47,654 bases of DNA from an uncultured Thermomicrobiales bacterium (GTDB lineage: Bacteria; Chloroflexota; Chloroflexia; Thermomicrobiales; UBA6265). Below the pieces are notes generated by a model. The model ran no database searches. It was not told where the DNA came from and was given only the letters and a program-made list of their open reading frames with translations. The DNA lies in NCBI GenBank assembly GCA_902806325.1, contig CADCWE010000269.1, forward strand, positions 1-47,654, read 5' to 3'. The position numbers and the translations under genes were made by a program. This document shows positions 9,918 through 18,070 of this stretch, piece after piece; the first letter of the stretch is position 1; each line of letters starts with the position of its first letter.

Positions 9918-10355
9918 TTACGGCGACATCGCCTCCAGATCCGGCCGCAGCACCACGCTCTCCTGTTCGTTGGGATCCGTCCGCGCCAGCACCGCGACGC
10001 ACGGCTCGGTGGCGCTCGCGTTGAACGGCAGGTGTGGCACCCCGGCCGGAATGTAGAACATCTCCCCGGCTTTGATCGTCGCGTGCTGGCTCAGGTCGTG
10101 CCCGTACCAGGTTTCGCTTTCTCCGGAGACCACGTAGATCGCGGTCTCGTGGTCCTGGTGGAGGTGGGCCTTGGCCCGCCCGCCTGGCGGAATCGTCAGC
10201 AGCATCATGCAGATCTTTTCGGCCCCGACGCTCTCGGCCGAGATCCCGCCGACGTAGGCGAAGCCCTGCTTGCCGTCGTACGTCCCCGCTGGCCGGATGA
10301 CCCGGCACGTGGCGGCGGGTTTGGCGGGCGGGGCCGAATCCGTGGCGGCATTCAT
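9918..10355 (-). CDS. Cupin-domain protein
   Basis: The start is moved from 10478 to ATG 10355, which has GCAGGAGACG at the right distance, giving 145 residues. The single cupin fold has motif 1 GRAKAHLHQDHETAIYVVSGE, with His/His/Glu metal ligands, and motif 2 GEMFYIPAGVPHLPFN with the final His. A metal-dependent small-molecule sensor, isomerase or dioxygenase is possible; substrate unknown. A perfect inverted repeat (10398-10416) lies 43 bp upstream and may be an operator. Confidence 0.8.
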   Translation of the reverse strand: MNAATDSAPPAKPAATCRVIRPAGTYDGKQGFAYVGGISAESVGAEKICMMLLTIPPGGRAKAHLHQDHETAIYVVSGESETWYGHDLSQHATIKAGEMFYIPAGVPHLPFNASATEPCVAVLARTDPNEQESVVLRPDLEAMSP

Positions 10356-10397
10356 GCATCGTCTCCTGCGCGTGTTGCGGCTGGCTCGCGATGGCCC

Positions 10398-10438
10398 GAA
10401 CGATAGCCCATCGTTCACTTCCCGGGCAGCCAGACCAA
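10398..10438 (-). promoter_or_regulatory. Candidate operator/promoter of the cupin gene
   Basis: GAACGAT-AGCCC-ATCGTTC (10398-10416) is a perfect 7-bp inverted repeat with a 5-bp spacer, typical of a dimeric repressor site. On the minus strand TTGGTC (complement of 10433-10438) lies 17 bp from AACGAT (complement of 10411-10416), a weak -35/-10 pair that would be overlapped by the repeat. The regulator is not identified. Confidence 0.45.
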
Positions 10439-10581
10439 ACATTTCATCCCGATGCCGCAACTCCGTGACAGTTTTCACGCATCATGGCCATAGGCATCGG
10501 CAACGCGATGGCCTACCGTTGACCCACCACCCACTACCCGCCGGGTGGCGGTGCGCCAGTCTCCGGGTAAGGACCGTTTCG

Positions 10582-11160
10582 ATGGACGTGGACCGATTGA
10601 TTGCCCCCGTATTGCCGACCGGCTGGGAAGCCCTGGCGACCCTTGCGGCGGTCGCCGGCGTGGTGGCCGGGATGGCGCGCGTCGCCTGGCTGCCGACTCG
10701 GGAGCGGAACGCCGGATACCGCGTCCGCGTCGGCGTGTTCCCTCGCGCCCGCTACCAGGCCCCGGTCCTGGTTCCGTTGCTGCTTGGCGCGTTCGGCGTC
10801 GCCTCCTTGGGTGGCACCGTGGTCGGGGCGATTGGCCCGCTCGCCGCCCTCGTCGTGGTGCTCGCCCTGCCGATGCGGTACACGGTGACGCCGAATGGGA
10901 TCGGCCTGGGACGCCGTGCCCCGCGCCGTTGGACGGAGTTCGCCGGTGCCCGTCGCCGCGCCGGCCGGGTCTACCTCCAGCCCTTCGCCGGGAGCCGGGG
11001 CATGGTCGTTTGGCTGCCCCGCGACCGCGACGACGACGACCTGGTCGCCACGCTGCGCCGCCGGATGCGGGAGTGCCACCGCGGCGCCGCGTCCTCGGAC
11101 CCCCTCCCCGCGCGCGCCGTCGATCCCACGCCCAACGCCAAACCGGTCTGGACCGTTTAG
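10582..11160 (+). CDS. Hypothetical membrane protein with bacterial PH-like domain
   Basis: ATG 10582 (AAGGA upstream) gives 192 residues. The 296-aa track ORF includes ~100 spurious residues. Hydrophobic stretches occur at ~14-35 (one helix) and ~58-100 (LVPLLLGAFGVASLGGTVVGAIGPLAALVVVLAL, two helices). A short strand-rich domain follows (MRYTVTPNGIGLGRRAPRRWTEF then GRVYLQPFAGSRGMVVWLP), resembling bacterial PH (YdbS/YdbT-type) domains. Its stop overlaps the stop of the convergent marR-type gene by 4 nt. Function unknown. Confidence 0.65.
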   Translation: MDVDRLIAPVLPTGWEALATLAAVAGVVAGMARVAWLPTRERNAGYRVRVGVFPRARYQAPVLVPLLLGAFGVASLGGTVVGAIGPLAALVVVLALPMRYTVTPNGIGLGRRAPRRWTEFAGARRRAGRVYLQPFAGSRGMVVWLPRDRDDDDLVATLRRRMRECHRGAASSDPLPARAVDPTPNAKPVWTV

Positions 11161-11660
11161 ATTCGATCGGTCTCGATGGGCGAGCCGCGTTGATGGTCGT
11201 ATTCGATGAGTGTTCCGAGCGTTTTCCGGAGCGCCTCCAACCGCTGCTCGCCCAACACGTTCGCGTACTCGGTCTCCATCTCGCGGGTGACGTTGACCGC
11301 ATCATGCAGCAGCCGGCGGCCGGTTGCGGTGAAACGCGCGAGCGTCGCCCGGCGGTCGGTTGGGTCCGGCGCGCGGGCGACGTAGCCCTGCCGTTCCAAC
11401 TCGATAACCAGTTGCCCCATGCCCTGCTTGGTCATCCCGGCACGCTCCGCGAGGGCGGTCACCCGCGTCCCGTCCGCGTCGAGGTGCGGCAACAGGGCGA
11501 TGTGGGCCAGGGTCAACCCGCCGTAGCCGCGTTCCCGCAGTTTCGCGACCGCGCGCGCGCTGAAGGCGCGGTGCGCCCGCAGCAAGAGCCGACCGACATG
11601 CCGGTCACGCAGGTGGCGCAACGTTTCCCCGTCCGCTCCGTCTTCGCCGATTGGGTCCAT
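11157..11660 (-). CDS. MarR-family transcriptional regulator
   Basis: ATG 11660, with a GGGGGG purine run just upstream, yields 167 residues; the 348-aa track ORF is over-extended. A winged helix-turn-helix is visible: LTLAHIALLPHLDADGTRVTALAERAGMTKQGMGQLVIELERQGYVARAPDPTDRRATLARFT. The D-x-R-D/R-R wing signature is present as DPTDRRA. Dimerisation helices lie at both ends. It is divergent from a cupin gene with only 108 bp between starts, so it probably represses itself and the cupin in response to a ligand. Its stop overlaps the convergent gene by 4 nt. Confidence 0.9.
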   Translation of the reverse strand: MDPIGEDGADGETLRHLRDRHVGRLLLRAHRAFSARAVAKLRERGYGGLTLAHIALLPHLDADGTRVTALAERAGMTKQGMGQLVIELERQGYVARAPDPTDRRATLARFTATGRRLLHDAVNVTREMETEYANVLGEQRLEALRKTLGTLIEYDHQRGSPIETDRI

Positions 11661-11669
11661 CGTCCCCCC

Positions 11670-11698
11670 TTGACGGAATAGGAAAGTACGTTTACCAT
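11670..11698 (+). promoter_or_regulatory. Sigma-70-like promoter for the second cupin gene
   Basis: TTGACG (11670-11675), a 17-bp spacer and TACCAT (11693-11698) lie in the 108-bp marR/cupin divergent region. Transcription would start near 11705, leaving a ~64-nt leader. The -35 element is only 9 bp from the MarR start codon, so MarR binding here would control both directions. Confidence 0.6.
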
Positions 11699-11768
11699 CG
11701 TAATAGGCAACCTCCTTTACTGTACCTGCCGCGTTCCGGGTTGTCGATGCGGCGACGGGAGATTGACG

Positions 11769-12146
11769 ATGACGGTGGTCCACGGCGACCAATTGCACGA
11801 CATCGAGACACCGGGCGGAAACGCCGGGGCGGGGATGGCGACGCCGAGCCGGGGGGCGACCGAGGTGAGCGTGATCCGGCAGCGGCAGGGGCCCGGGGGA
11901 ATCAATCCCCCCCACACGCACGACCGCGAGGAGGTCATGGTGCTGCTCGCGGGGACGGTCACCCTGACGGTGGAGGAGGAGCCGGTCGCCCTCCGCCCCG
12001 GCGATGCGGCCATCGTTCCACCGGGCACGTCTCACAAGGTCGAGACCACGGGGTCCGAACCCGCGCAGTGGCTCATCGTGGCACCCGTCGGGGTGCGCTA
12101 CTTTCATGCCGGCGGCGAGGAGGGATTCCCGCCCTGGTCGAGGTGA
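11769..12146 (+). CDS. Cupin-domain protein, divergent from MarR regulator
   Basis: ATG 11769 is preferred over TTG 11763 because GGGAG is 7 nt upstream. The 125 residues form one cupin: motif 1 GGINPPHTHDREEVMVLLAGT with metal ligands H, H and E, and motif 2 GDAAIVPPGTSHKVET. The metal-binding histidines are all present. Candidates are small-molecule isomerase, quercetinase-like enzyme or ligand sensor. Divergent pairing with MarR suggests induction by an aromatic or drug-like ligand. Confidence 0.85.
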   Translation: MTVVHGDQLHDIETPGGNAGAGMATPSRGATEVSVIRQRQGPGGINPPHTHDREEVMVLLAGTVTLTVEEEPVALRPGDAAIVPPGTSHKVETTGSEPAQWLIVAPVGVRYFHAGGEEGFPPWSR

Positions 12147-12188
12147 ACCCGAACCCGGCCACGGGATCGGGATGGCGGCCCCGGTTGT

Positions 12189-12206
12189 CCGGTGTCTCCA
12201 CACCGG
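12189..12206. terminator. Hairpin between convergent cupin and E1 genes
   Basis: CCGGTGT-CTCC-ACACCGG is a perfect 7-bp stem with a 4-nt loop. It is located between the cupin stop (12146) and the minus-strand E1 stop (12269), so it could act in both directions. There is no T-tract. Confidence 0.5.
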
Positions 12207-12268
12207 GACCGCGCGATCCTGCTCGGCCGGGCGTACCGCTCGCCGCGGTCACTAACACCGGCGATCGC

Positions 12269-14692
12269 CTATCCCTCCGCCAACTCCAACGCCAGCAGCG
12301 CCGCGTTGACGATCTGGTCGGCGTCGATGCCGGAGACCTGGTAGAGCGCGGCGCGGGAGCCGGACTGGCCGAATTGGTCCACCCCCAGCGGGACCACCGG
12401 CGCCCCGTAGACGCTGCCCAGGAAGGCCAGCGAGTGCGAGGCCCCGTCTTGGACCGTCACCAGCGGCGCCCGGCGCTCCTCCGCCGGGAGCAGAGTTTCT
12501 AGGTGGCCGAGGTTTAAGGGGCGGTGGGCGGCGGCCAGTTGGTCCCGGCGCGCCCGCCGCAGGGCGTCGTAGAGCCGGTCCGGGCTGGAAATGTGGAGCA
12601 CGTTGGCCGCCACCCCTTCGGCGTGCAGCCGCTGCGCCGCCGCGATCGCGTCCGGGACCATGATCCCCCCGGCCGCGATCTGGACCGCGTCGCTCGCCGG
12701 GAGGTCGGGCGCGGCGACCCGCCGGTCGACGATCCGGTACCCGCCGAGCAGCACCTGGCGGCGCAGCTCGGTTTCGCCGAACCGGGACAGCGGCTCGTCC
12801 AGCAAGCCTTGATCGACCGGTTTGGTCGAGAGCCGGAGGTAGGTGGATAGCCCGTTGGCGCGGTCGCAGCACTGGCGGAGCCCTTCGAGCAAGGCCCACT
12901 CGACCTCTCGTCCGAAGCACGGCTCGTAGGAGACCAACCGCGGCAACTCGATCCCCAAGCTGGGCGTGACCGTGCTCTGGTGGGCGCCGCCCTCCGGGCT
13001 GAGCGACACCCCGGCCGGGGTGCCGGCGAAGACCATCTTCGCCCCGACGTAGAGGCCGTAGATCAGGGCGTCCAGACCGCGGCAGACGAACGGGTCGTAG
13101 ACGGTGCCCAGCGGCAACAGGTGCTGCCCGGTCAGCTCGTGGGACAGCCCGAACTGCGACAAGGCCATAAACAGGTTCATCTCCGAGATCCCGAGCTCGA
13201 TGTGCTGGCCCGACGGCGACGGTTCCCAGCGCAGCATCTTTTGCCCGGCTTGCTCGAAGTCCGCCGCCGTCTCCCGCGCGAAGACGCCAACCTTGTTGAT
13301 CCAGCCCGAGAGGTGGGTCGAGGTCGCCACGTCCGGCGACAGCGTCACCAAGCGCGGCCCGACCTCGGGGACGTCGGCGAGGCGCATCAGCGCCCGGCCG
13401 AGCGCTTCCTGGGTCGAGGTCAGTTTCGGGTGGCGGGTGTCCAGGGCGGCCGGGATCGCCCCCGGCGACAAGGGCGGCATCGCGTCGCCGGTCGCGGTCA
13501 ACCGCGCGCCGGCGCTGGCGCACCACTGGCCCGCCGCCGAGTCGGGCGGAAAGGCGCTCCACGCGTCGTCCTCGGCGATCCCGAACCCCTCGCGCAGGGT
13601 GTCCATCTGCGCCGCCGTCAGGAGTTGCGAGTGGTTGAGCGGGTCGCCGGCGAACGGCAGCCCCCACCCTTTGACGGTGTAGGCGAAGATCACCACCGGC
13701 GCGTCTTGGACCGCGTCGGCCTCGGCCAGCACGTCGAGCAGCCGCGGGAGGTCGTGCCCGCCGAGATTGGCGAGCAGGGGCCGCAGGTCGGCGTCCGTCG
13801 TCTCGGCCACGGCGTCCAAGATCGCCTGCCTGGCGGCAGGGTCGGGCACGTCGGATAGGCGGGCGCGGAGAGCGGTGGCGTCGTTCAGCCGGATCAGGGC
13901 CTGGTATTCCTCGTTGCTCATCGCGTCGATCCGGTGGCGCAGCGCCGCCCCGCGCGGACCCGCCATCGCCGCTTCGAGGCGGGCGCCGTATTTGGCTTCC
14001 AGCACGGTCCAACCGGCACCGGCGAACAGGGCCTTGAGGCGGGCCGCGCGCACCCCCGGGATCACGCGGTCCAGGCTCTGGCGGTTCAGGTCGACGATCC
14101 AGATCACGTTGCTGAGGCCCTGGATCGCCTCCTCGGCCACGGTTTCCCAGACGTTGCCCTCGTCGAGTTCGGCGTCGCCCAACAGCGCGATGAACCGGTT
14201 CGCGGTGACGCGGCCGAAGTGCAGCTCGGCGTAGGTCGCCGCCAGTGCCGCGAAGACCGGCGCCACCGCCCCCAGCCCGACCGAGCCGGTCGAAAAATCC
14301 ACCGGATCGGGGTCCTTGGTCCGGCTCGGGTAGGCCTGGAGGCCGCCGAACTCGCGCAGCGTGGTCAGGTACCGCGCCGGCAGCCGGCCGAGCAGGTACT
14401 GCGCGGCGTGGAAGGCCGGGGAGGCGTGGGGCTTGATCGAGACCCGATCCCCCGCCCGCAGGAAGTGGAAGTAGAGCGCGGTCAGGATCGTCACGACGGA
14501 GGCCGACGACGCCTGGTGGCCGCCGACCTTGGACTTGTCCGGGTTCGGCCGCACGTTGTTGGCGTGGTGGACGATCAGCGTCGAGAGCCAGAGCAGGCGG
14601 CGCTCGATCTCCTCCAGCGTCGCCAGTTCGCCGCCGTCCAGACCGCCGCTCCCCAACCCGCGTGCCGAACGCGGGGCCTCGGTTACCACCAT
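12269..14692 (-). CDS. Pyruvate dehydrogenase E1 (AceE-like)/transketolase-family ThDP enzyme
   Basis: The 807-residue protein has the homodimeric-E1 layout. The N-terminal part contains KVGGHQASSASVVTILTALYFHF and IKPHASPAFHAAQYLLGRL, aligning with AceE. The ThDP-Mg site is GDAELDEGNVWE followed by IVDLNRQSLD. The PYR domain has HIELGISEMNLFMAL with the cofactor-activating Glu, and a transketolase C-terminal domain follows. It would decarboxylate pyruvate or another 2-oxoacid and pass the acyl group to an E2, or act as a stand-alone transketolase. It is shorter than E. coli AceE (887 aa), and the canonical GDG reads GDA. No E2/E3 genes are adjacent. ATG 14692 has AAGGAG 8 nt upstream; the 833-aa alternative ORF is a shadow. 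Confidence 0.85.
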   Translation of the reverse strand: MVVTEAPRSARGLGSGGLDGGELATLEEIERRLLWLSTLIVHHANNVRPNPDKSKVGGHQASSASVVTILTALYFHFLRAGDRVSIKPHASPAFHAAQYLLGRLPARYLTTLREFGGLQAYPSRTKDPDPVDFSTGSVGLGAVAPVFAALAATYAELHFGRVTANRFIALLGDAELDEGNVWETVAEEAIQGLSNVIWIVDLNRQSLDRVIPGVRAARLKALFAGAGWTVLEAKYGARLEAAMAGPRGAALRHRIDAMSNEEYQALIRLNDATALRARLSDVPDPAARQAILDAVAETTDADLRPLLANLGGHDLPRLLDVLAEADAVQDAPVVIFAYTVKGWGLPFAGDPLNHSQLLTAAQMDTLREGFGIAEDDAWSAFPPDSAAGQWCASAGARLTATGDAMPPLSPGAIPAALDTRHPKLTSTQEALGRALMRLADVPEVGPRLVTLSPDVATSTHLSGWINKVGVFARETAADFEQAGQKMLRWEPSPSGQHIELGISEMNLFMALSQFGLSHELTGQHLLPLGTVYDPFVCRGLDALIYGLYVGAKMVFAGTPAGVSLSPEGGAHQSTVTPSLGIELPRLVSYEPCFGREVEWALLEGLRQCCDRANGLSTYLRLSTKPVDQGLLDEPLSRFGETELRRQVLLGGYRIVDRRVAAPDLPASDAVQIAAGGIMVPDAIAAAQRLHAEGVAANVLHISSPDRLYDALRRARRDQLAAAHRPLNLGHLETLLPAEERRAPLVTVQDGASHSLAFLGSVYGAPVVPLGVDQFGQSGSRAALYQVSGIDADQIVNAALLALELAEG

Positions 14693-14843
14693 CTGAACGC
14701 TCCTTGCGGGCGCCGTCGTCGGCGCGCCGCCGTCCCGGCTTCGCTGACGGCATGGTACGCCCTTCCGCGCCGCCCGTCAGCCGGTGCCCGCCGTCCTATA
14801 CTTTGACCAGCGGGCCACGACCGACAACGCCCCTGGAGCACCC

Positions 14844-15482
14844 ATGACCATCGCCGATCTGCGGAAGGACTACACGCGCGCCGGTTTGGACGAAGCCGAC
14901 GCCGATCCGGATCCGTTCGCCCAGTTCGAGCGCTGGTTCGCCGAAGCCCAAGCCGCGGGCGTCCTCGAACCGAACGCGATGACCCTCGCCACCGCCACCC
15001 CGGACGGCCAACCCAGCGCCCGGATCGTTTTGATGAAGGGGTTCGACGCGAATGGTCTGGTCTTCTACACCAATTACGAGAGCCAGAAAGGCGCCGAGCT
15101 GGCCGTCAACCCGCGGGCCGCGCTGCTCTTCTACTGGGGCGAGTTGGAGCGCCAGGTCCGGCTGGTCGGGCCGGTTTCCCGGGTCTCCCGCGAGGAAGCC
15201 GAGCGCTATTTTCGCGGTCGTCCCCCCGGCAGCCGAATTGGCTCCGCCGCCTCCCGCCAGAGTCGCCCGATCCCCGACCGCGCCGCGCTCGAGCGCGAGG
15301 TCGCCCGCCTGGACGCCCTTCACCCGGACGGCGATGTCCCGCTGCCCCCGTTTTGGGGAGGGTACCGCCTGATCCCAGAACGCTTCGAATTTTGGCAGGG
15401 CCGGCCCAGTCGTCTCCACGACCGGCTCCGGTATCTGCGGCGCGACGATGGCAGCTGGGCGATTGCCCGACTTTTGCCGTGA
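14844..15482 (+). CDS. pdxH: Pyridoxamine/pyridoxine 5'-phosphate oxidase
   Basis: ATG 14844 (CTGGAG 8 nt upstream) gives 212 residues, the usual PdxH length; the track start at 14784 is too far upstream. The FMN split-barrel region carries [22 protein letters not shown] and [25 protein letters not shown]. The C-terminal family signature is [14 protein letters not shown]. The enzyme oxidises PNP/PMP to pyridoxal 5'-phosphate with O2 and FMN. It is divergent from the E1 gene, with TATACT at 14797-14802 as a possible -10 element, and convergent with the ABC gene. Confidence 0.95.
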   Translation: MTIADLRKDYTRAGLDEADADPDPFAQFERWFAEAQAAGVLEPNAMTLATATPDGQPSARIVLMKGFDANGLVFYTNYESQKGAELAVNPRAALLFYWGELERQVRLVGPVSRVSREEAERYFRGRPPGSRIGSAASRQSRPIPDRAALEREVARLDALHPDGDVPLPPFWGGYRLIPERFEFWQGRPSRLHDRLRYLRRDDGSWAIARLLP

Positions 15483-15557
15483 GGCTCGGGCTTGCCGCGA
15501 AGGCGAGACCCGATCCCCGTAAGTCCTCACCCCGGAGAGCCCTCACCCCGGCCTTCA

Positions 15558-15574
15558 GCCGCGAGAATCGCGGC
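15558..15574. terminator. Hairpin between convergent pdxH and ABC ATPase genes
   Basis: GCCGCGA-GAA-TCGCGGC is a perfect 7-bp stem with a 3-nt loop. It sits 2 bp from the minus-strand ABC stop and 75 bp after the pdxH stop. The preceding CCTTCA also occurs at 345-350 beside the other hairpin of this type. It probably works as a bidirectional terminator and belongs to an extragenic repeat family. Confidence 0.5.
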
Positions 15575-15575
15575 G

Positions 15576-16391
15576 CTACCGACCGCTTCCGTCCCAGCCC
15601 GCCGCGGCCCGCGCCGACCAGCGCCCCGCGATCCGGTCCACCGCCACCGGCAGGCCGAAGCAGTCGGAGACGATCTCCGAGACCAACGTTTGATCCGCCG
15701 GCCCCGACGCCAGGGACCGACCACCACGCAGCAACAGGGCGTGGGTGGTGGTCGCCGGCAGTTCTTCCAGGTGGTGGGAGACCAGCACCGTCGCCAACGC
15801 CAGGTGTTCCCGGGCCAGGGTCGCCAGCGCCGAGAGGAGCGCCTCGCGCGCCGGTAAGTCCAACCCCGTCGCCGGTTCGTCGAGCAGCAGTAGCGCCGGG
15901 TCCGGCATCAGGGCCCGCGCGATCCGGACCCGCTGCCGCTCGCCCTGGGAGCAGGTCTTCAGTTCCCGGCCGATCAATCCGCCGCACCCGAGCAATCCCA
16001 GAAGGCGCGTCGCCTTCGCCCGCTCGGCGTCACCGTAGCGGTCCCAGCGCGGTTGGATCGTGCCGGTCGCCCCGGTCAGGACGACATCCTCGACCGCCAG
16101 CCAATCCGGGGTCCGCAACCCCGGATCGACGATCCCGATCCGCTCGCGCAACGCCCAGACGCTGACTTCGCCGAGCCTTCCCCCGAGTACCCGCACCGTG
16201 CCCGCGCTCGGGTGCCGGACGGCGCCCGCCAACGACAAGAGCGTGGTCTTGCCGGACCCGTTCGGCCCCAGCAGCGCCCACTGCTCCCCCGGCCGCACCG
16301 TCCAACACACGTCGCGCAGCAGCCAGGCCCCGTCCGCCGTCCAAACGCTCGCCCCCGCGATCTCCACCACCACCGTTTCGGTCGAACCCAC
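15576..16391 (-). CDS. ABC transporter ATP-binding protein (stand-alone)
   Basis: GTG 16391, with AGAGGGG upstream, gives 271 residues; the 791-aa track ORF reads antisense through apt and fabI and is wrong there. Walker A is GPNGSGKTTLL, the signature motif CSQGERQRVRIARAL, Walker B LLLLDEPATGLD, and the H-loop SHHLEELP. The order WSVWALRERIGIVDP with the late 'HHLEE' resembles ModF/photorepair-type ATPases that work without an obvious permease. No permease or binding protein is adjacent, so transport of a metal or oxyanion is only a guess. A heptamer tandem array (16408-16442) lies directly upstream of the start. Confidence 0.87.
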   Translation of the reverse strand: MGSTETVVVEIAGASVWTADGAWLLRDVCWTVRPGEQWALLGPNGSGKTTLLSLAGAVRHPSAGTVRVLGGRLGEVSVWALRERIGIVDPGLRTPDWLAVEDVVLTGATGTIQPRWDRYGDAERAKATRLLGLLGCGGLIGRELKTCSQGERQRVRIARALMPDPALLLLDEPATGLDLPAREALLSALATLAREHLALATVLVSHHLEELPATTTHALLLRGGRSLASGPADQTLVSEIVSDCFGLPVAVDRIAGRWSARAAAGWDGSGR

Positions 16392-16407
16392 CCGCGCTGC
16401 CCCTCTC

Positions 16408-16442
16408 GAAGTCGGAAGCCGGAAGCCGGAAGCCGGAAGCCG
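16408..16442. repeat. 7-bp tandem array (GAAGYCG x5)
   Basis: One GAAGTCG unit followed by four GAAGCCG units runs from 16408 to 16442. It lies between divergent ABC ATPase (start 16391) and apt (start 16575), only 16 bp upstream of the ABC start codon. The unit is the complement-strand match of the CTTCCGA array at 40832, with one base changed in four of the five units. Confidence 0.9.
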
Positions 16443-16574
16443 CGAGTATGACGGTCCATGGGGCGTCTGGCGACCGACGGCGCCGTCACGTCCGGCTTCC
16501 GACGACCGACTTCGCCCTACAATGCCCCCGGCGCCGCGCCGGCGCGCCGCCTCGCCCATCCGGAAGGACCGCTC

Positions 16575-17099
16575 GTGGACGGAGTCGACGTCGAAGCCTT
16601 GCGCGCCCGCGTGCGGGACATCCCGGACTTTCCCCAACCCGGGATCCTGTTCCGCGACATCACCCCCCTGCTGGCCGACCAGTCCGCGTTCCGCGCCGCC
16701 GTCGACCTGATGGCGGCGCCGTACGCGGGCATCGCCACCGTGGTCGCGATCGAGAGCCGGGGGTTTATCCTCGGTGCCCCGATCGCCTACGCCCTGCGGG
16801 CGGGCCTGGTCCCGGTGCGGAAGGCGGGTCGCCTCCCCGCGGCGACCGAGCGCGCCAATTACGCCCTGGAGTACGGCACCAACACCCTGGAGATCCACGC
16901 CGACGCGATCGCGCCCGGCGTTCGGGTGCTGATCGTCGACGACCTGCTCGCCACCGGCGGCACCGTCCGCGCCGCCGCCGACCTGGTCGAGCGCCTGGGC
17001 GCGGAGGTGGCCGGGATCGTCGTCCTCGCCGAGTTGGCCGCGCTCAACGGCCGCGCCGCCCTCCCCGGGCACCACGTGCGGAGCTTGATCGTCTACTGA
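16575..17099 (+). CDS. apt: Adenine phosphoribosyltransferase
   Basis: GTG 16575 is chosen because GGAAGGA lies 6 nt upstream; the track start 16458 adds unrelated residues. The 174 residues show FPQPGILFRDITPLL near the N-terminus and the PRPP-binding loop VLIVDDLLATGGTV at ~115-128. The enzyme converts adenine plus PRPP to AMP and PPi (purine salvage, cytoplasm). fabI follows 81 bp later with its own likely promoter. Confidence 0.95.
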   Translation: MDGVDVEALRARVRDIPDFPQPGILFRDITPLLADQSAFRAAVDLMAAPYAGIATVVAIESRGFILGAPIAYALRAGLVPVRKAGRLPAATERANYALEYGTNTLEIHADAIAPGVRVLIVDDLLATGGTVRAAADLVERLGAEVAGIVVLAELAALNGRAALPGHHVRSLIVY

Positions 17100-17142
17100 C
17101 CGGAGCGCGCCGTCTGACCGGAGCCCGCCATCGCGGTATGAT
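17096..17142 (+). promoter_or_regulatory. fabI promoter with tandem direct repeat
   Basis: CTGACC (17114-17119) and TATGAT (17137-17142) with a 17-bp spacer form a good sigma-70-type promoter. The -35 lies in the second of two direct repeats CTGACCGGAGCSCGCC (17096-17111 and 17114-17129, 15 of 16 identical) spaced 18 bp apart; the first overlaps the apt stop. The repeats may bind a regulator of fatty-acid synthesis, which is inference. Confidence 0.55.
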
Positions 17143-17180
17143 GGCTTGGCGATCGGTGGTTGAGGCGGAAGGGGAGGGGA

Positions 17181-17966
17181 ATGGGCAAGGGCGACAACGG
17201 CGGCGTGATGAGCGGCAAGACCGCGGTGGTGATGGGCGTCGCCAACGAGTGGAGCATCGCCTGGGCGATCGCCAAGGCGATGGCCGGCGCCGGCGCCTCC
17301 CTGGCCGTGACCTGCCTCGACGAACGTGCCAAACGCGCGACCGACGCCCTTGCCGCCAAGCTGCCGGGGACCCGCGTCTACCAGGTCAACGTGGAAGCGG
17401 ACGAGGAACTCGACGCCTTCGCCGCCACGCTGAAGAGCGATTTGGGCCAGGTGGATGCCCTCGTCCACGCCATCGCCTACGCGCCGGCCGCGGAGTTGAA
17501 GGGCCGCTTCCTGGAGACCAGCCGCGACGGCTTCCGCTTGTCGCACTCGATCAGCGTCTACTCGTTGATCGCCGCCGCCCAGCGCGTCGTGCCCCTGATG
17601 ACCGACGGCGGCAGCATCACCACGTTGACGTACCTCGGGTCGGAACGCGTCTTCCCCAAGTACAACGTGATGGGCGTCGCCAAGGCCGCCCTCGAAGCGT
17701 CGGTGCGCTACCTCGCCGCCGACCTCGGGGAGCAGCGGATCCGGGTCAACGCCATCTCGGCCGGCCCGATCTCGACGGCCTCCGCCCGCGGTATCCCCGG
17801 CTTCAGCACGATGCGCGAGTCGCTCGAAGACCGGATGCCGATGGCGTCCGCGTTCACCGCGGACCAGGTCGGCAGCACCGCCGTCTTCCTCGCCTCCGAC
17901 GGCGCCGCCGCGATCACCGGCGAAACGCTCTTTGTCGACGGCGGCTACCACGTGATGGGGATGTGA
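17181..17966 (+). CDS. fabI: Enoyl-[acyl-carrier-protein] reductase (NADH)
   Basis: The short-chain dehydrogenase fold has the FabI-type cofactor motif GVANEWSIAWAIAKA. The catalytic Tyr-x6-Lys is YNVMGVAK with the upstream Tyr in LTYLGSERV. ISAGPISTASARGIPGF and a C-terminal FVDGGYHVMGM follow. At 261 residues it has the normal FabI length. It reduces trans-2-enoyl-ACP in the last step of each fatty-acid elongation cycle. ATG 17181 has AAGGGGAGG just upstream; ATG 17208 (MSGKTAVV) is an alternative. All catalytic residues are intact. Confidence 0.95.
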   Translation: MGKGDNGGVMSGKTAVVMGVANEWSIAWAIAKAMAGAGASLAVTCLDERAKRATDALAAKLPGTRVYQVNVEADEELDAFAATLKSDLGQVDALVHAIAYAPAAELKGRFLETSRDGFRLSHSISVYSLIAAAQRVVPLMTDGGSITTLTYLGSERVFPKYNVMGVAKAALEASVRYLAADLGEQRIRVNAISAGPISTASARGIPGFSTMRESLEDRMPMASAFTADQVGSTAVFLASDGAAAITGETLFVDGGYHVMGM

Positions 17967-18070
17967 CCGGCGGCGTTCAGACCACGCCGGTACCGATCTC
18001 GATCGTTCCGTATCGCGCGGGAACAGAAACCACGCCGGTTCCGGTTCGCTCGCCGGTCGAGGGGCGACTC

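Noticed and set aside
16392-17951. 791-aa minus ORF extending the ABC ATPase
   Set aside because: It runs antisense through apt and fabI, both of which have intact motifs; only 15576-16391 carries ABC motifs.
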